Assembly: GCF_041890415.1 (NCBI RefSeq)
Contig: NZ_CP169056.1
Coordinates: 1,674,001 to 1,738,000, forward strand
Direction: 5' to 3'
Origin: Pseudoxanthomonas koreensis_A
GTDB taxonomy: Bacteria; Pseudomonadota; Gammaproteobacteria; Xanthomonadales; Xanthomonadaceae
Length of the DNA stretch: 64,000 nucleotides
Shown: in pieces, positions 19,030-27,457 of the stretch
Layout of the letters: every line of letters starts with the position of its first letter
Numbering within the stretch: position 1 is the first letter of the stretch
The notes under the pieces: model-generated
Seen by the model: the letters and a program-made list of their open reading frames with translations, nothing else
Told to the model about the DNA's origin: nothing
The model's database searches: none
Made by a program: the position numbers and the translations under genes

Positions 19030-19928
19030 AGCGCCACCGCCGGGAAACGCGCAGGACCATCGGCCAGCGCCGCGGCGGGAGCAGCCAGCACGTCCAGTTC
19101 TTCCCAGCCATGGGCCAGGGTCGATTCCAGCGCTGCATGCACCCCCGCCAGCGCGCGCTCGGCCGCACGCGGCGGTGCCTCGCCACGCAGCAGGAACGCG
19201 GCCACCAGCGCGGCCAGCACGTCTCCGGTGCCGGCCACGTCCAGGTCCAGGTGCGGCGAGCACAACCTCCATGCCTGGTGGTGGCCGACCAGCAGGGCGA
19301 CCAGGCCCTCGCCGACCACGCTGTGTGCGAGCACCCACTCCGGCCCGCGCTGGAGCAGGATCCGCGCCGCGACCAGGGCATCGGCCTCGCGCAGCGCCGG
19401 ATGCCCGCTCAGGCGCTCCAGTTCGAATGCATTGGGCGTGACCATCCACGCCAGCGGCAGCAGCCGGCGCGCAAACACGTCCTCCAGGCCAGGCTCCACG
19501 TAGGCGCCGGTATGGGTGTCGCCGATCACCGGATCGAGCAGATAGCGCGGCATGGTGCCGGCGGCATGGCAGGCCTCCAGCCAGTCGGCGAAGGCTTCGC
19601 CGTTAGCCACGCTGCCGAAATAGCCCGACACCAGCATCCGCGCGCGCGCGCTCACGGCGCGCTCGTCCAGGCCATGCAGCAGATCAGCCAGCCAGTCGGC
19701 CGGCAGCACCTTGCCGCGCATGCTCGGATAGAAGGGGGTGTTGCTGAGCAGCGTGGTCGGCACTTCGGCCACGCGCACGCCCAGCATGCGCAGCACCGGG
19801 ACAGCGGCGCTGTTGCCGGCGTGGCCATAGGCCAGCTGCGACTGCACCGACACCAGGTCCACCGGCGTGGGCCCCGACGGGCGGTTGCCGCGCTCGTGGA
19901 CCAGGCGGCTTTCCAGGGTCTGGCTCAT
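19026..19928 (-). CDS. pdxY: Pyridoxal kinase PdxY
   Basis: This 300-residue ribokinase-superfamily enzyme phosphorylates pyridoxal in the PLP salvage pathway. Visible are VDLVSVQSQLAYGHAGNSAAVP (substrate loop), YLLDPVIGDTHTGAYV, MVTPNAFELERLSG, and the catalytic G-T-G-D of DLDVAGTGDVLAALVAAFLL. Length and motifs match PdxY rather than PdxK. It overlaps the TTG start of tyrA by 4 nt. A TAGCAT hexamer about 30 nt upstream of the start could be its -10. Confidence 0.93.
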   Translation of the reverse strand: MSQTLESRLVHERGNRPSGPTPVDLVSVQSQLAYGHAGNSAAVPVLRMLGVRVAEVPTTLLSNTPFYPSMRGKVLPADWLADLLHGLDERAVSARARMLVSGYFGSVANGEAFADWLEACHAAGTMPRYLLDPVIGDTHTGAYVEPGLEDVFARRLLPLAWMVTPNAFELERLSGHPALREADALVAARILLQRGPEWVLAHSVVGEGLVALLVGHHQAWRLCSPHLDLDVAGTGDVLAALVAAFLLRGEAPPRAAERALAGVHAALESTLAHGWEELDVLAAPAAALADGPARFPAVAL

Positions 19929-20105
19929 GCGTTCGGCGAAGTCACGGGGCTGAGCATGCTAGCGCGTCGTGCCATTGCCGGCGCGCAGCGTTTCAGGTGG
20001 AACTGTCATCGGCATCGCCGCCACTGTCCTGGAGAAACCGGTGCAATGGTGGATGCCGGCGCGTGGCGCGGTTGATCGCGGCCTGGCGCAGCCAGTGCGC
20101 GGGCG

Positions 20106-21224
20106 TCAGGACGAGGTCATCCGGCCCCAGAAGGATTTCACCCCATCGAGGAAGGTGGCCGAGCGCGGCGAATGCCGGCGGCCTTCGTCACCGCTGAACG
20201 TGGCTTCGAACTTCTCCAGCAGGTCGCGCTGCTCGGCGGTGAGGTTGACCGGCGTCTCCACCGCCACCCTGCAGTACAGGTCGCCGGGGTTGCGGCTGCG
20301 CACCGAGCGCACGCCCTTGCCGCGCAGGCGGAATACCTTGCCGGCCTGGGTCTCGGCGGGAACGCGGATCTCCGCCTCGCCGTCGAGGGTCGGCACGTTG
20401 ACCGTATCGCCCAGGGCCGCCTGCGAAATGCGGATCGGCACCTCGCAGTGCAGGTCATCGCCGTCGCGCCGGAAGATCGCGTGCTCGCGCACCCGCACTT
20501 CCACGTACAGGTCGCCAGGCGGCGTGCCCGGAGGCCCGGCCTCGCCCTCGCCCTGCAGGCGGATGCGGTCGCCGCTGTCCACCCCCGCGGGGATCTTCAC
20601 CGACAGCACCTTCTCGTCCTCGATCCGGCCCGCCCCATGGCAGCCCTTGCACGGATTGCGGATCACCTGGCCGCGGCCGCCGCATTCCGGGCACGCCTGC
20701 TGCATGGTGAAGATGCCGCGCTGGAAGCGCACCTGGCCGCGGCCGCCGCAGGTCGCGCAAGCTTCGACCTTGCCATCCTCCGAACCGCTGCCGTGGCATC
20801 CGTCGCACTCGGCAAGGGTGGGGATCTCGATCCGCTTCTCGGTGCCGGCGACGGCCTCTTCCAGGTCCAGCTCCATCACGTAGCCGATGTCGGCACCGCG
20901 TCGTGCCGCGCGCGCGCCGCCGGCGCCACCGAAGATGGTGCCGAAGATGTCGCCGAAGATGTCGCCCATGTCCGGGCCGCCACTGCCGCCCCCCATGCCC
21001 TGCTCGAACGCGGCATGGCCATGGGTGTCGTAGGCGCGGCGCTTGGCCGCGTCGGACAGTACCTCGTAGGCCTCCTTGCATTCCTTGAAGGATGCCTCGG
21101 CCGCCGCGTCACCCGGGTTGCGGTCGGGGTGGTACTTCATCGCGCAGCGGCGATAGGCCTTCTTCAGCTCTTCGTCGCTGGCGGTGCGTTGCACGCCGAG
21201 CACTTCGTAGTAGTCGCGTTTCAT
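20106..21224 (-). CDS. dnaJ: Chaperone DnaJ
   Basis: This 372-residue class I J protein stimulates the DnaK ATPase and delivers clients. The J domain covers 1-70 with an intact HPD at 32-34. A Gly-rich region (MGGGSGGPDMGDIFGDIFG) follows, then four CxxCxGxG zinc repeats (CDGCHGSG, CATCGGRG, CPECGGRG, CKGCHGAG) and two beta-rich client-binding domains. It is the last gene of the hrcA-grpE-dnaK-dnaJ cluster, 109 nt after dnaK. Its intact HPD contrasts with the RPD in the two J-like proteins near hscC. The ATG at 21224 matches the normal DnaJ N-terminus. Confidence 0.98.
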   Translation of the reverse strand: MKRDYYEVLGVQRTASDEELKKAYRRCAMKYHPDRNPGDAAAEASFKECKEAYEVLSDAAKRRAYDTHGHAAFEQGMGGGSGGPDMGDIFGDIFGTIFGGAGGARAARRGADIGYVMELDLEEAVAGTEKRIEIPTLAECDGCHGSGSEDGKVEACATCGGRGQVRFQRGIFTMQQACPECGGRGQVIRNPCKGCHGAGRIEDEKVLSVKIPAGVDSGDRIRLQGEGEAGPPGTPPGDLYVEVRVREHAIFRRDGDDLHCEVPIRISQAALGDTVNVPTLDGEAEIRVPAETQAGKVFRLRGKGVRSVRSRNPGDLYCRVAVETPVNLTAEQRDLLEKFEATFSGDEGRRHSPRSATFLDGVKSFWGRMTSS

Positions 21225-21290
21225 CTGGCCGGATCGTGGTTCTGGGGTGGGGATGCGCCGCAGCGCGGGAGGCGTGCCTGGACCGTACAC

Positions 21291-21320
21291 GGAAAGGCGG
21301 AGCCGCAGCCCCGCCCTTCC
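21291..21320 (-). terminator. Long hairpin between dnaK and dnaJ
   Basis: GGAA-GGCGG-GC pairs with GC-CCGCC-TTCC around a CGCA loop with small mismatches. No U tract follows on the minus strand, so it may be an mRNA-processing or partial-termination structure that lowers dnaJ relative to dnaK, not a full terminator. Confidence 0.4.
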
Positions 21321-21333
21321 GCGTCACCCCGGA

Positions 21334-23262
21334 TCACGCATCCCGGTTCTTGTCGTCCTTGACCTCGGTGAACTCGGCATCGACCACGTCGTCCTGCGCG
21401 CCGCCCGGGGCCGCACCGGCGCCATCGGCATCCGCCTGCGCGCCGGCTGCCGCTGCAGCCGCGTACAGCGACTGCCCGGCCTCCTCCACCGCCTTGGCCT
21501 TGGCCTCGATCTGGGCCTTGTCGTCGCCCTTGAGCGCGGTCTCCAGCTCGGCCAGCGCGCCCTCGACCCGGCCGATGACGTCGCCCGGCACCTTGCTGCC
21601 GTGCTCGGCCACCGCGCTGCGGGTCGCGTGGACCAGGCCGTCGGCCTGGTTGCGAGCCTGGACCAGGTCGTGGAACTTCTTGTCCTCCTCGCGGTTGGCC
21701 TCGGCGTCGGCCACCATCCGCGCGATCTCGTCCTCGCTCAGGCCCGAGCCGGCCTTGATCTCGACCTTCTGCTCCTTGCCGGTCTTCTTGTCCCTGGCCG
21801 ACACGTGCAGGATGCCGTTGGCGTCGATGTCGAAGCTCACTTCCACCTGCGGCATGCCGCGCGGTGCCGAGTCGATGCCGGTCAGGTCGAACTTGGCCAG
21901 CGACTTGTTGAAGCGGGCCTGTTCACGCTCGCCCTGCAGCACGTGCACGGTCACCGCCGACTGGTTGTCCTCGGCGGTGGAGAACACCTGCGAGGCCTTG
22001 GTCGGGATGGTGGTGTTCTTCTCGATGATCTTGGTCATCACCCCGCCCAGGGTCTCGATGCCCAGGCTCAGCGGGGTCACGTCCAGCAGCAGCACGTCCT
22101 TGACGTCGCCGGCCAGCACGCCGCCCTGGATCGCCGCGCCCATGGCCACGGCCTCGTCCGGGTTGACGTCCTTGCGCGGCTCCTTGCCGAAGAACTCGGC
22201 CACGGCCGCCTGCACCTTGGGCATGCGGGTCTGGCCGCCGACCAGGATCACCTCGCCGATGTCGCTGGCGCGCAGGCCGGCGTCCTTCAGCGCGATCCGG
22301 CACGGCTCGATCGAGCGCTTGACCAGCTCATCGACCAGGGCTTCCAGCTTGGCCCGGGTCAGCTTGATGGCCAGGTGCTTGGGGCCGCTGGCATCGGCGG
22401 TGATGTACGGCAGGTTGACCTCGGTCTGCTGCGCGGACGACAGCTCGATCTTGGCGCGCTCGGCGGCGTCCTTCAGGCGCTGCAGGGCCAGCGGATCCTT
22501 GCGCAGGTCGATGCCCTGGTCCTTCTGGAACTCCTCGACCAGGTAGTCGATGACGCGCGCGTCGAAGTCCTCGCCGCCCAGGAAGGTGTCGCCGTTGGTG
22601 GCCAGCACCTCGAACTGCTTCTCGCCATCGACCTCGGCGATTTCGATGATCGACACGTCGAAGGTGCCGCCGCCCAGGTCGTACACGACGATCTTGCGGT
22701 CACCGCCGGCCTTGTCCAGGCCATAGGCCAGGGCCGCGGCGGTGGGCTCGTTGATGATCCGCTTGACGTCCAGGCCGGCGATGCGGCCGGCATCCTTGGT
22801 GGCCTGGCGCTGGCTGTCGTTGAAGTACGCCGGCACGGTGATCACCGCCTCGGTGACCGTCTCGCCCAGGTAGGCCTCGGCGGTCTTCTTCATCTTCTCC
22901 AGGGTCTGCGCGGAGATTTCCTGCGGGGCCATCCTGCGGCCGTCCGCGGTGGCTACCCAGGCATCGCCGTTGTCGTGCTGGTTGATCGCGTACGGCACCA
23001 GGCCCAGGTCCTTCTGGACCTCGGCATCGGTGAACTTGCGGCCGATCAGGCGCTTGACCGCGTAAAAGGTGTTCTTGGGGTTGGTGACGGCCTGGCGCTT
23101 GGCCGGCGCACCGACCAGCACTTCGCCGTCCTTGGTGTAGGCGACGATGGACGGGGTGGTGCGATCGCCCTCGGCGTTTTCGATCACGCGGGCCTTGCCG
23201 CCATCCATGATCGCCACGCACGAGTTGGTCGTGCCCAGGTCGATGCCGATGATCTTGCTCAT
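21334..23262 (-). CDS. dnaK: Molecular chaperone DnaK (Hsp70)
   Basis: This 642-residue Hsp70 has the nucleotide-binding domain at 1-380 (IGIDLGTTNSCVAIMDGG; NEPTAAALAYGLDKAGG; YDLGGGTFDVSI; LVGGQTRMPKVQ), linker, substrate-binding domain (LLLDVTPLSLGIETLGGVMT) and a helical lid ending in an acidic tail (VVDAEFTEVKDDKNRDA). It is the main housekeeping and heat-shock Hsp70. The cluster order grpE-dnaK-dnaJ is conserved. A sigma-32-like promoter at 23321-23349 precedes it. The start is ATG 23262; an in-frame ATG further upstream would add a non-conserved extension. Confidence 0.98.
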   Translation of the reverse strand: MSKIIGIDLGTTNSCVAIMDGGKARVIENAEGDRTTPSIVAYTKDGEVLVGAPAKRQAVTNPKNTFYAVKRLIGRKFTDAEVQKDLGLVPYAINQHDNGDAWVATADGRRMAPQEISAQTLEKMKKTAEAYLGETVTEAVITVPAYFNDSQRQATKDAGRIAGLDVKRIINEPTAAALAYGLDKAGGDRKIVVYDLGGGTFDVSIIEIAEVDGEKQFEVLATNGDTFLGGEDFDARVIDYLVEEFQKDQGIDLRKDPLALQRLKDAAERAKIELSSAQQTEVNLPYITADASGPKHLAIKLTRAKLEALVDELVKRSIEPCRIALKDAGLRASDIGEVILVGGQTRMPKVQAAVAEFFGKEPRKDVNPDEAVAMGAAIQGGVLAGDVKDVLLLDVTPLSLGIETLGGVMTKIIEKNTTIPTKASQVFSTAEDNQSAVTVHVLQGEREQARFNKSLAKFDLTGIDSAPRGMPQVEVSFDIDANGILHVSARDKKTGKEQKVEIKAGSGLSEDEIARMVADAEANREEDKKFHDLVQARNQADGLVHATRSAVAEHGSKVPGDVIGRVEGALAELETALKGDDKAQIEAKAKAVEEAGQSLYAAAAAAGAQADADGAGAAPGGAQDDVVDAEFTEVKDDKNRDA

Positions 23263-23320
23263 GTGTGGGTGCTCCCTCGGGGAATGTGGTGTGGCCGCCT
23301 GATGCATCGGCCTTGAGCGC

Positions 23321-23349
23321 TAGATGAGGTCGCGCCGGCGGCGTTCAAG
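23321..23349 (-). promoter_or_regulatory. Sigma-32-like heat-shock promoter before dnaK
   Basis: Read on the minus strand, CTTGAA (plus 23344-23349) and CCTCATCTA (plus 23321-23329) are separated by 14 nt. This is close to the CTTGAA / CCCCATNTA consensus. It lies 59 nt before the dnaK start, allowing dnaK-dnaJ expression independent of hrcA-grpE. Confidence 0.65.
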
Positions 23350-23368
23350 GGTCGCGGCGCGTGTCGAT

Positions 23369-23881
23369 TCAGTCGTGGCGGGCCACCACCACCAGCGCCG
23401 GCCGCAGCAGGCGCTCGTTCAGGCGGTATCCCTTCTGGAACACCTGGACCACGCTGCCCGGGGCGGCCTGGCCCGGGTCGGCCTGGCTGATGGCCTGGTG
23501 CAGCTCCGGGTCGAACGGCTGGCCCAGCGGGTCGACCACGGCCAGGCCATGGTCGCCGGCTACTTTCAGCAACTGGCGGTAGGTGAGGTCAAGGCCTTCC
23601 TTGAGCGGGCCGTCGTGCCCGTTGGCCGCGGCCAGCCCGGCGTCCAGGCTGTCGAACACCGGCAGCAGTTCGCCCAGCAGGCGCTCGTTGGCGAACTTGC
23701 GTGCACTTTCGATGTCGCGGGCCACGCGCTTGCGCTGGTTCTCCAGGTCGGCGCGCTCGCGCAGCGAGTCCATGCGCAACTGCTCGATCTCCGCGCGCAG
23801 CGCTTCGATCTCGTCGCGCAGCTGGGACTCGAGCACGGGCTCGTCGTCGTGGCCGGGGGAAGGGGTTTCGTTGTGGGTCAT
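23369..23881 (-). CDS. grpE: Nucleotide exchange factor GrpE
   Basis: This 170-residue exchange factor releases ADP from DnaK. It has a long N-terminal coiled coil (ESQLRDEIEALRAEIEQLRMDSLRERADLENQRKRV), then the four-helix and beta-wing regions (FDSLDAGLAAA; LDLTYRQLLKVAGDHGL; FDPELHQAIS; VVQVFQKGYRLNERLLRPALVVV). All are diagnostic. The ATG at 23881 gives the usual length. It follows hrcA by 70 nt and has its own sigma-32-like promoter. Confidence 0.96.
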   Translation of the reverse strand: MTHNETPSPGHDDEPVLESQLRDEIEALRAEIEQLRMDSLRERADLENQRKRVARDIESARKFANERLLGELLPVFDSLDAGLAAANGHDGPLKEGLDLTYRQLLKVAGDHGLAVVDPLGQPFDPELHQAISQADPGQAAPGSVVQVFQKGYRLNERLLRPALVVVARHD

Positions 23882-23928
23882 CACGCATCGGCTCCGTGGC
23901 GGCGCTCCCGGCCGCCCATCCCGCCCCC

Positions 23929-23956
23929 TATGGGGATCGCCCCGCAGTGATTCAAG
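23929..23956 (-). promoter_or_regulatory. Sigma-32-like heat-shock promoter before grpE, overlapping the end of hrcA
   Basis: On the minus strand, CTTGAA (plus 23951-23956) and CCCCATA (plus 23929-23935) are 15 nt apart, an almost canonical heat-shock promoter. The -35 element sits on the hrcA stop codon. The start site would lie about 40 nt before grpE. Confidence 0.75.
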
Positions 23957-25010
23957 TCGGCGGGCGTTCGCCTCCCGGGGGGCGCAGGGCCTCGCCAAGC
24001 AGGTCGGCGGCGGCCTGGACCACCGGGATCACCCGGTCATAGGCCATCCGGGTCGGCCCGATCACCCCCAGCACGCCCAGCACGTGGCCGTCGGCGGCAT
24101 ACGGCGCGGTGACCAGGGAAACTCCGTCCAGCGGCGCCAGCCCGGTCTCCTCGCCGATGAAGATGCGCACCCCCGGCGCACGCTGGGTGCGTTCGAGCAG
24201 TTGCAGGATCTCGCGCTTGCGGGCGAACGCCTCGAACAGCTCGCGCAGGCGCTCCACATCGGACAGGTCCTGCAAGCCCATCAGCCGGGTCTGCCCGGCC
24301 AGGACCATGTCGTCGCCCGGCGGCTCCAGCGCCTGCTCGGCCAGGTCCACCGACTGGGCCAGCAGCTGCGCCATCTCGTCGCGGGCCTGGCGCAGCTCGT
24401 GCAGCAGGGTGGCGCGGATCTGCGCCAGCGGCCGCCCGGCGCAATGGGTGTTGAGGTAGTTGGCGACCCGCTCCAGTTCTGCCGGATCGAAGCTGCGCTG
24501 CGGCTCCACCACCCGGTTCTGCACCTCGCCATCGGCAAACACCACGATGGCCAGGATCCGGCGGCCGTCCAGCGGCACGAAGTCGATCTGGCGGAACGCG
24601 AACTGCTCGCGCCGCGGCGCGCTGACCACGCCCACGAAGCGGGTCATCGCCGACAGCAGCTCCGAAGCATTGCCCAGCAGCGCCTGGGTACCGGCACCGG
24701 CGTTGAGCTCGGCGCGCAGGCGGGCGACCTCGCGCTCGCCCAGCGAGCGCACCTGCAACAGGCTGTCCACGAACACCCGGTAGCCCTGCGCGGTGGGCAC
24801 CCGCCCGGCCGACGTATGCGGCGAACTGAGCAGCCCGCTGTCCTCCAGGTCGGCCAGGATGTTGCGGATGGTGGCCGGGCTCACGTCCAGTCCGGCGTGC
24901 CGGGCCAGGGTCTGCGAGCCAACCGGCTCGCCATCGCGGATGTAACGGCCGATAAGCGCCCGCAACAGCTGCCGCGCACGGGGGTCCAGCGGCGGCAGGG
25001 CGGTGTTCAT
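23952..25010 (-). CDS. hrcA: Heat-inducible transcription repressor HrcA
   Basis: This 352-residue repressor represses heat-shock genes through CIRCE operators. It has an N-terminal winged helix (LDPRARQLLRALIGRYIRDGEPVGSQTLARH; VSPATIRNILADLEDSGLLSSPHTSAGRVPTAQGYR) and a GAF-like dimerisation domain at the C-terminus (GLAPLDGVSLVTAPYAADG; LGVIGPTRMAYDRVIPVV). I found no CIRCE inverted repeat (TTAGCACTC-N9-GAGTGCTAA) next to hrcA, grpE, dnaK or dnaJ. Its target is probably elsewhere, typically groESL. It is divergent from recN. Confidence 0.96.
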   Translation of the reverse strand: MNTALPPLDPRARQLLRALIGRYIRDGEPVGSQTLARHAGLDVSPATIRNILADLEDSGLLSSPHTSAGRVPTAQGYRVFVDSLLQVRSLGEREVARLRAELNAGAGTQALLGNASELLSAMTRFVGVVSAPRREQFAFRQIDFVPLDGRRILAIVVFADGEVQNRVVEPQRSFDPAELERVANYLNTHCAGRPLAQIRATLLHELRQARDEMAQLLAQSVDLAEQALEPPGDDMVLAGQTRLMGLQDLSDVERLRELFEAFARKREILQLLERTQRAPGVRIFIGEETGLAPLDGVSLVTAPYAADGHVLGVLGVIGPTRMAYDRVIPVVQAAADLLGEALRPPGGERPPT

Positions 25011-25118
25011 GAGTCGATATAGATAGCCCTACGCGGCCATCGCCGCAAGCCGGCCGCATCGTTCCCGTCGCGCGGCCTGCGACGCGGCGCGGCCAGCATC
25101 CGGCCACGCGCCCGCCCC

Positions 25119-25124
25119 TACAAT
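25119..25124 (+). promoter_or_regulatory. -10-like hexamer TACAAT abutting the recN start
   Basis: TACAAT at 25119-25124 ends 6 nt before the recN ATG at 25131, and no Shine-Dalgarno sequence lies between. Transcription would begin at or next to the start codon, implying a leaderless mRNA. I saw no LexA-type inverted repeat here. Confidence 0.45.
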
Positions 25125-25130
25125 ACGCCC

Positions 25131-26864
25131 ATGCTCACCCACCTGACCCTCAAGGACTTCGCCGTGGTCCGCGCCGCCGAACTGGAGTTCGGGCCGGGCA
25201 TGACCGTGATCTCGGGCGAGACCGGCGCCGGCAAGTCGCTGCTGGTGGACGCGCTGGGATTCCTGTCCGGCCAGCGCGCCGACAGCGGCGTGGTGCGGCA
25301 CGGAGCCGCACGTGCCGAACTGTCGGCCGAGTTCGTGCCGGGTGCCGGCGCCGCGGCGCTGGCGTGGCTGCAGGCCAACGAGCTGGACGAGGATGGCCAG
25401 TGCCAGTTGCGCCGGGTGATCCGCGCCGACGGCGGCTCGCGCGCCTGGATCAACGGCCGTCCCGCCACCCTGGCCCAATTGACCGAGCTGGCCGGCCTGC
25501 TGGTGGAAATCCACGGCCAGCATGAGCACCAGTCCCTGCTGTCGCGCGCCAGCCAGCTGGCGCTGCTGGATGCGCATGCCGGCAACGAGGCTGCGTGCGC
25601 GGCGGTGCGCCAGGCTGCTGCCGCCTGGCAGGTGCTGTCGGGCGAACGCGAACAACTGCTGGCCCGCGGCGATGTCGGCGACCGCATCGGCTGGCTGCAG
25701 CACCAGCTCGACGAACTGGAGCGCGAGGACCTGGAGCCGGCGGCGCTGGCCGAACTGGATGCCGCCCATCGCCGCCATGCCCACGCCGCCAGCCTGATCG
25801 CCACCTGCGACGAGGCCCTGGCCGGCCTCGGCGGCGAGGATGCACCCTCGGTGACCCGCCAGTTGCAGCAGATCCGCACCCAACTGGCGCGCGCAGCTGG
25901 GCACGAACCTCGCCTGGGCGAGGTCGACGCCCTGCTGGAGGGCGCTGGCCTGCAACTGGAGGAGGCGCTGGTCCAGCTTGACCGGGTCCGCGCCGACCTG
26001 GACCTGGACCCGGCCCGCCTGGAACTGCTGGAGCGGCGCCTGGGACGGATCCACGACCTGGCGCGCAAGCACCGGCTGAGCCCTTCGGAGCTGGCCACGC
26101 ATCGTGACGGCATCGCCACCGAGCTGGCCGCCCTGCACGACGCCGACGCGCGACTGGAGCGGCTGGACGCCGAGATCGACGCCGCCGCAGCCACCTGGCG
26201 CCAGGCCGCTGCCGCCCTCAGCGCCACCCGCGCGCAGGCGGCGCAGGCGCTGTCGGCAGCCACGTCCGCATTGATCGCCGAGCTGGGCATGGGTGGCGGC
26301 AGCTTCGAAGTCGGGCTGGAACCGGCACCCGGCGGCGACGGGCGCCCCGATCCGCTGGGCGCCGAACGGGTCGAGTTCCTGGTCGCCGCCAACGCCGGGC
26401 AGCCACCGCGGCCGCTGCGCAAGGTCGCCTCGGGCGGCGAACTGTCACGCATCTCGCTGGCCATCGAGGTCGCCGCGCTGGGCTCGGACGCAGTTCCCAC
26501 CATGGTGTTCGACGAGGTCGACTCGGGCATCGGCGGCGCGGTGGCCGAGATTGTCGGCCGCAAGCTGCGTGCGCTGGGCCGTGCCCGCCAGGTGCTGTGC
26601 GTGACCCACTTGCCGCAGGTCGCCGCGCAGGGCCATGCGCATTACCGGGTCAGCAAGGCACCGGTCGAAGGCATCACCCGCAGTTCGGTGGAACGGCTGG
26701 ACCCGGAAGGGCGCGAGGCCGAGCTGGCGCGCATGCTGGGCGGCGTGGCGATCGGGCCGGAGGCCCATGCCGCCGCCCGGCGCCTGCTGGACGGCGCCAT
26801 CGATCACGACGTGGATGCGCCCGGCCAGCCACGCGGCACGCGCCGGCGCGGTGGCGCGCGCTGA
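25131..26864 (+). CDS. recN: DNA repair protein RecN
   Basis: This 577-residue SMC-like ATPase acts in double-strand break repair. It begins with the conserved MLTHLTLKDFAVV; Walker A GETGAGKS spans 29-36. Long coiled-coil arms with many Glu/Ala/Leu heptads fill the middle, and the C-terminal half holds RKVASGGELSRISLAIE (signature) and VFDEVDSGIGG (Walker B). Length and order are normal. It is divergent from hrcA, an arrangement common in this family of bacteria, and convergent with fur (24 nt apart). It has no visible Shine-Dalgarno sequence; see the -10 hexamer just before it. Confidence 0.96.
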   Translation: MLTHLTLKDFAVVRAAELEFGPGMTVISGETGAGKSLLVDALGFLSGQRADSGVVRHGAARAELSAEFVPGAGAAALAWLQANELDEDGQCQLRRVIRADGGSRAWINGRPATLAQLTELAGLLVEIHGQHEHQSLLSRASQLALLDAHAGNEAACAAVRQAAAAWQVLSGEREQLLARGDVGDRIGWLQHQLDELEREDLEPAALAELDAAHRRHAHAASLIATCDEALAGLGGEDAPSVTRQLQQIRTQLARAAGHEPRLGEVDALLEGAGLQLEEALVQLDRVRADLDLDPARLELLERRLGRIHDLARKHRLSPSELATHRDGIATELAALHDADARLERLDAEIDAAAATWRQAAAALSATRAQAAQALSAATSALIAELGMGGGSFEVGLEPAPGGDGRPDPLGAERVEFLVAANAGQPPRPLRKVASGGELSRISLAIEVAALGSDAVPTMVFDEVDSGIGGAVAEIVGRKLRALGRARQVLCVTHLPQVAAQGHAHYRVSKAPVEGITRSSVERLDPEGREAELARMLGGVAIGPEAHAAARRLLDGAIDHDVDAPGQPRGTRRRGGAR

Positions 26865-26888
26865 GGCAGCAGGCGTTTTCCGGCGCGG

Positions 26889-27296
26889 TCAGCGGCGCTT
26901 CTTGCGCACGTACAGCACCAGCGAATGCTCTTCCAGCTCGTAGCCGTGCTGGGCGGCGATTTCGCGCTGCAGCTTTTCGATCTCGGCGCTTTCGAACTCG
27001 ATGATCCTGCCGGTGTCCACGTCGACCATGTGGTCGTGGTGGCCGCCGCGGTCCAGTTCGTACATCGCCTGGCCGCCCTCGAAGTTGTGCTTGAGCACCA
27101 GGCCGGCCGCTTCGAACTGGGTGAGCACCCGGTACACGGTGGCCAGGCCGATCTCATCGCCGCGGTCGAGCAGCTGGCGGTAGATGTCCTCGGCGGTCAT
27201 GTGGTGTTCGGGCTTGTGCTGCTCCAGCAACTGCAGGATGCGCATCCGCGGGTGCGTCACCTTGAGGCCGACGCGACGCAGTTCATTCGATTCCAT
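26889..27296 (-). CDS. fur: Ferric uptake regulator Fur
   Basis: This 135-residue repressor senses Fe(II) and represses iron genes. The winged helix includes TAEDIYRQLLDRGDEIGLATVYRVLTQFEAAGLV. The dimerisation domain has the metal-binding HHDHMVDVDTGRIIEFES. There is no Cys at all: positions that form CxxC in E. coli Fur (HHDHLICLDCG) read Val and Thr here, so the structural zinc site is absent or different. The start has GGAGGAG upstream. It is divergent from bamE, an arrangement known in Xanthomonas (fur-omlA). The feoAB Fur box at 12431 is a likely target in this window. Confidence 0.96.
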   Translation of the reverse strand: MESNELRRVGLKVTHPRMRILQLLEQHKPEHHMTAEDIYRQLLDRGDEIGLATVYRVLTQFEAAGLVLKHNFEGGQAMYELDRGGHHDHMVDVDTGRIIEFESAEIEKLQREIAAQHGYELEEHSLVLYVRKKRR

Positions 27297-27457
27297 GGGC
27301 ACTCCTCCATTCACTTCCGGTTGCCGCAGCCCCGCATGGGGACACCGGCATCGCGCCACGGCGCCGCTGGGTTTGGCCTTGGCGGCCGCGTACTGCAGGC
27401 GGCCGCGGGAGGCGCCGGGAGTGTATCATCGGGCCACTCCCCGTCTCCCTCGCCCGC

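Noticed and set aside
19929..20105. Minus-strand frame between dnaJ and pdxY that reads a plausible protein-like string
   Set aside because: It has no ATG, GTG or suitable TTG at a sensible position and overlaps the dnaJ end. It is probably chance.
21247..23316. A 689-codon open frame on the plus strand covering dnaK end to end
   Set aside because: Antisense open frames over dnaK are a known artefact of codon bias in high-GC genomes. It has a Val/Leu/Gly/His-rich composition with no domain, and dnaK is certain on the other strand.
25011..25130. A CIRCE or LexA operator between hrcA and recN
   Set aside because: Neither the CIRCE arms nor a CTGT-N8-ACAG or TTAG-type LexA dyad is present by eye.
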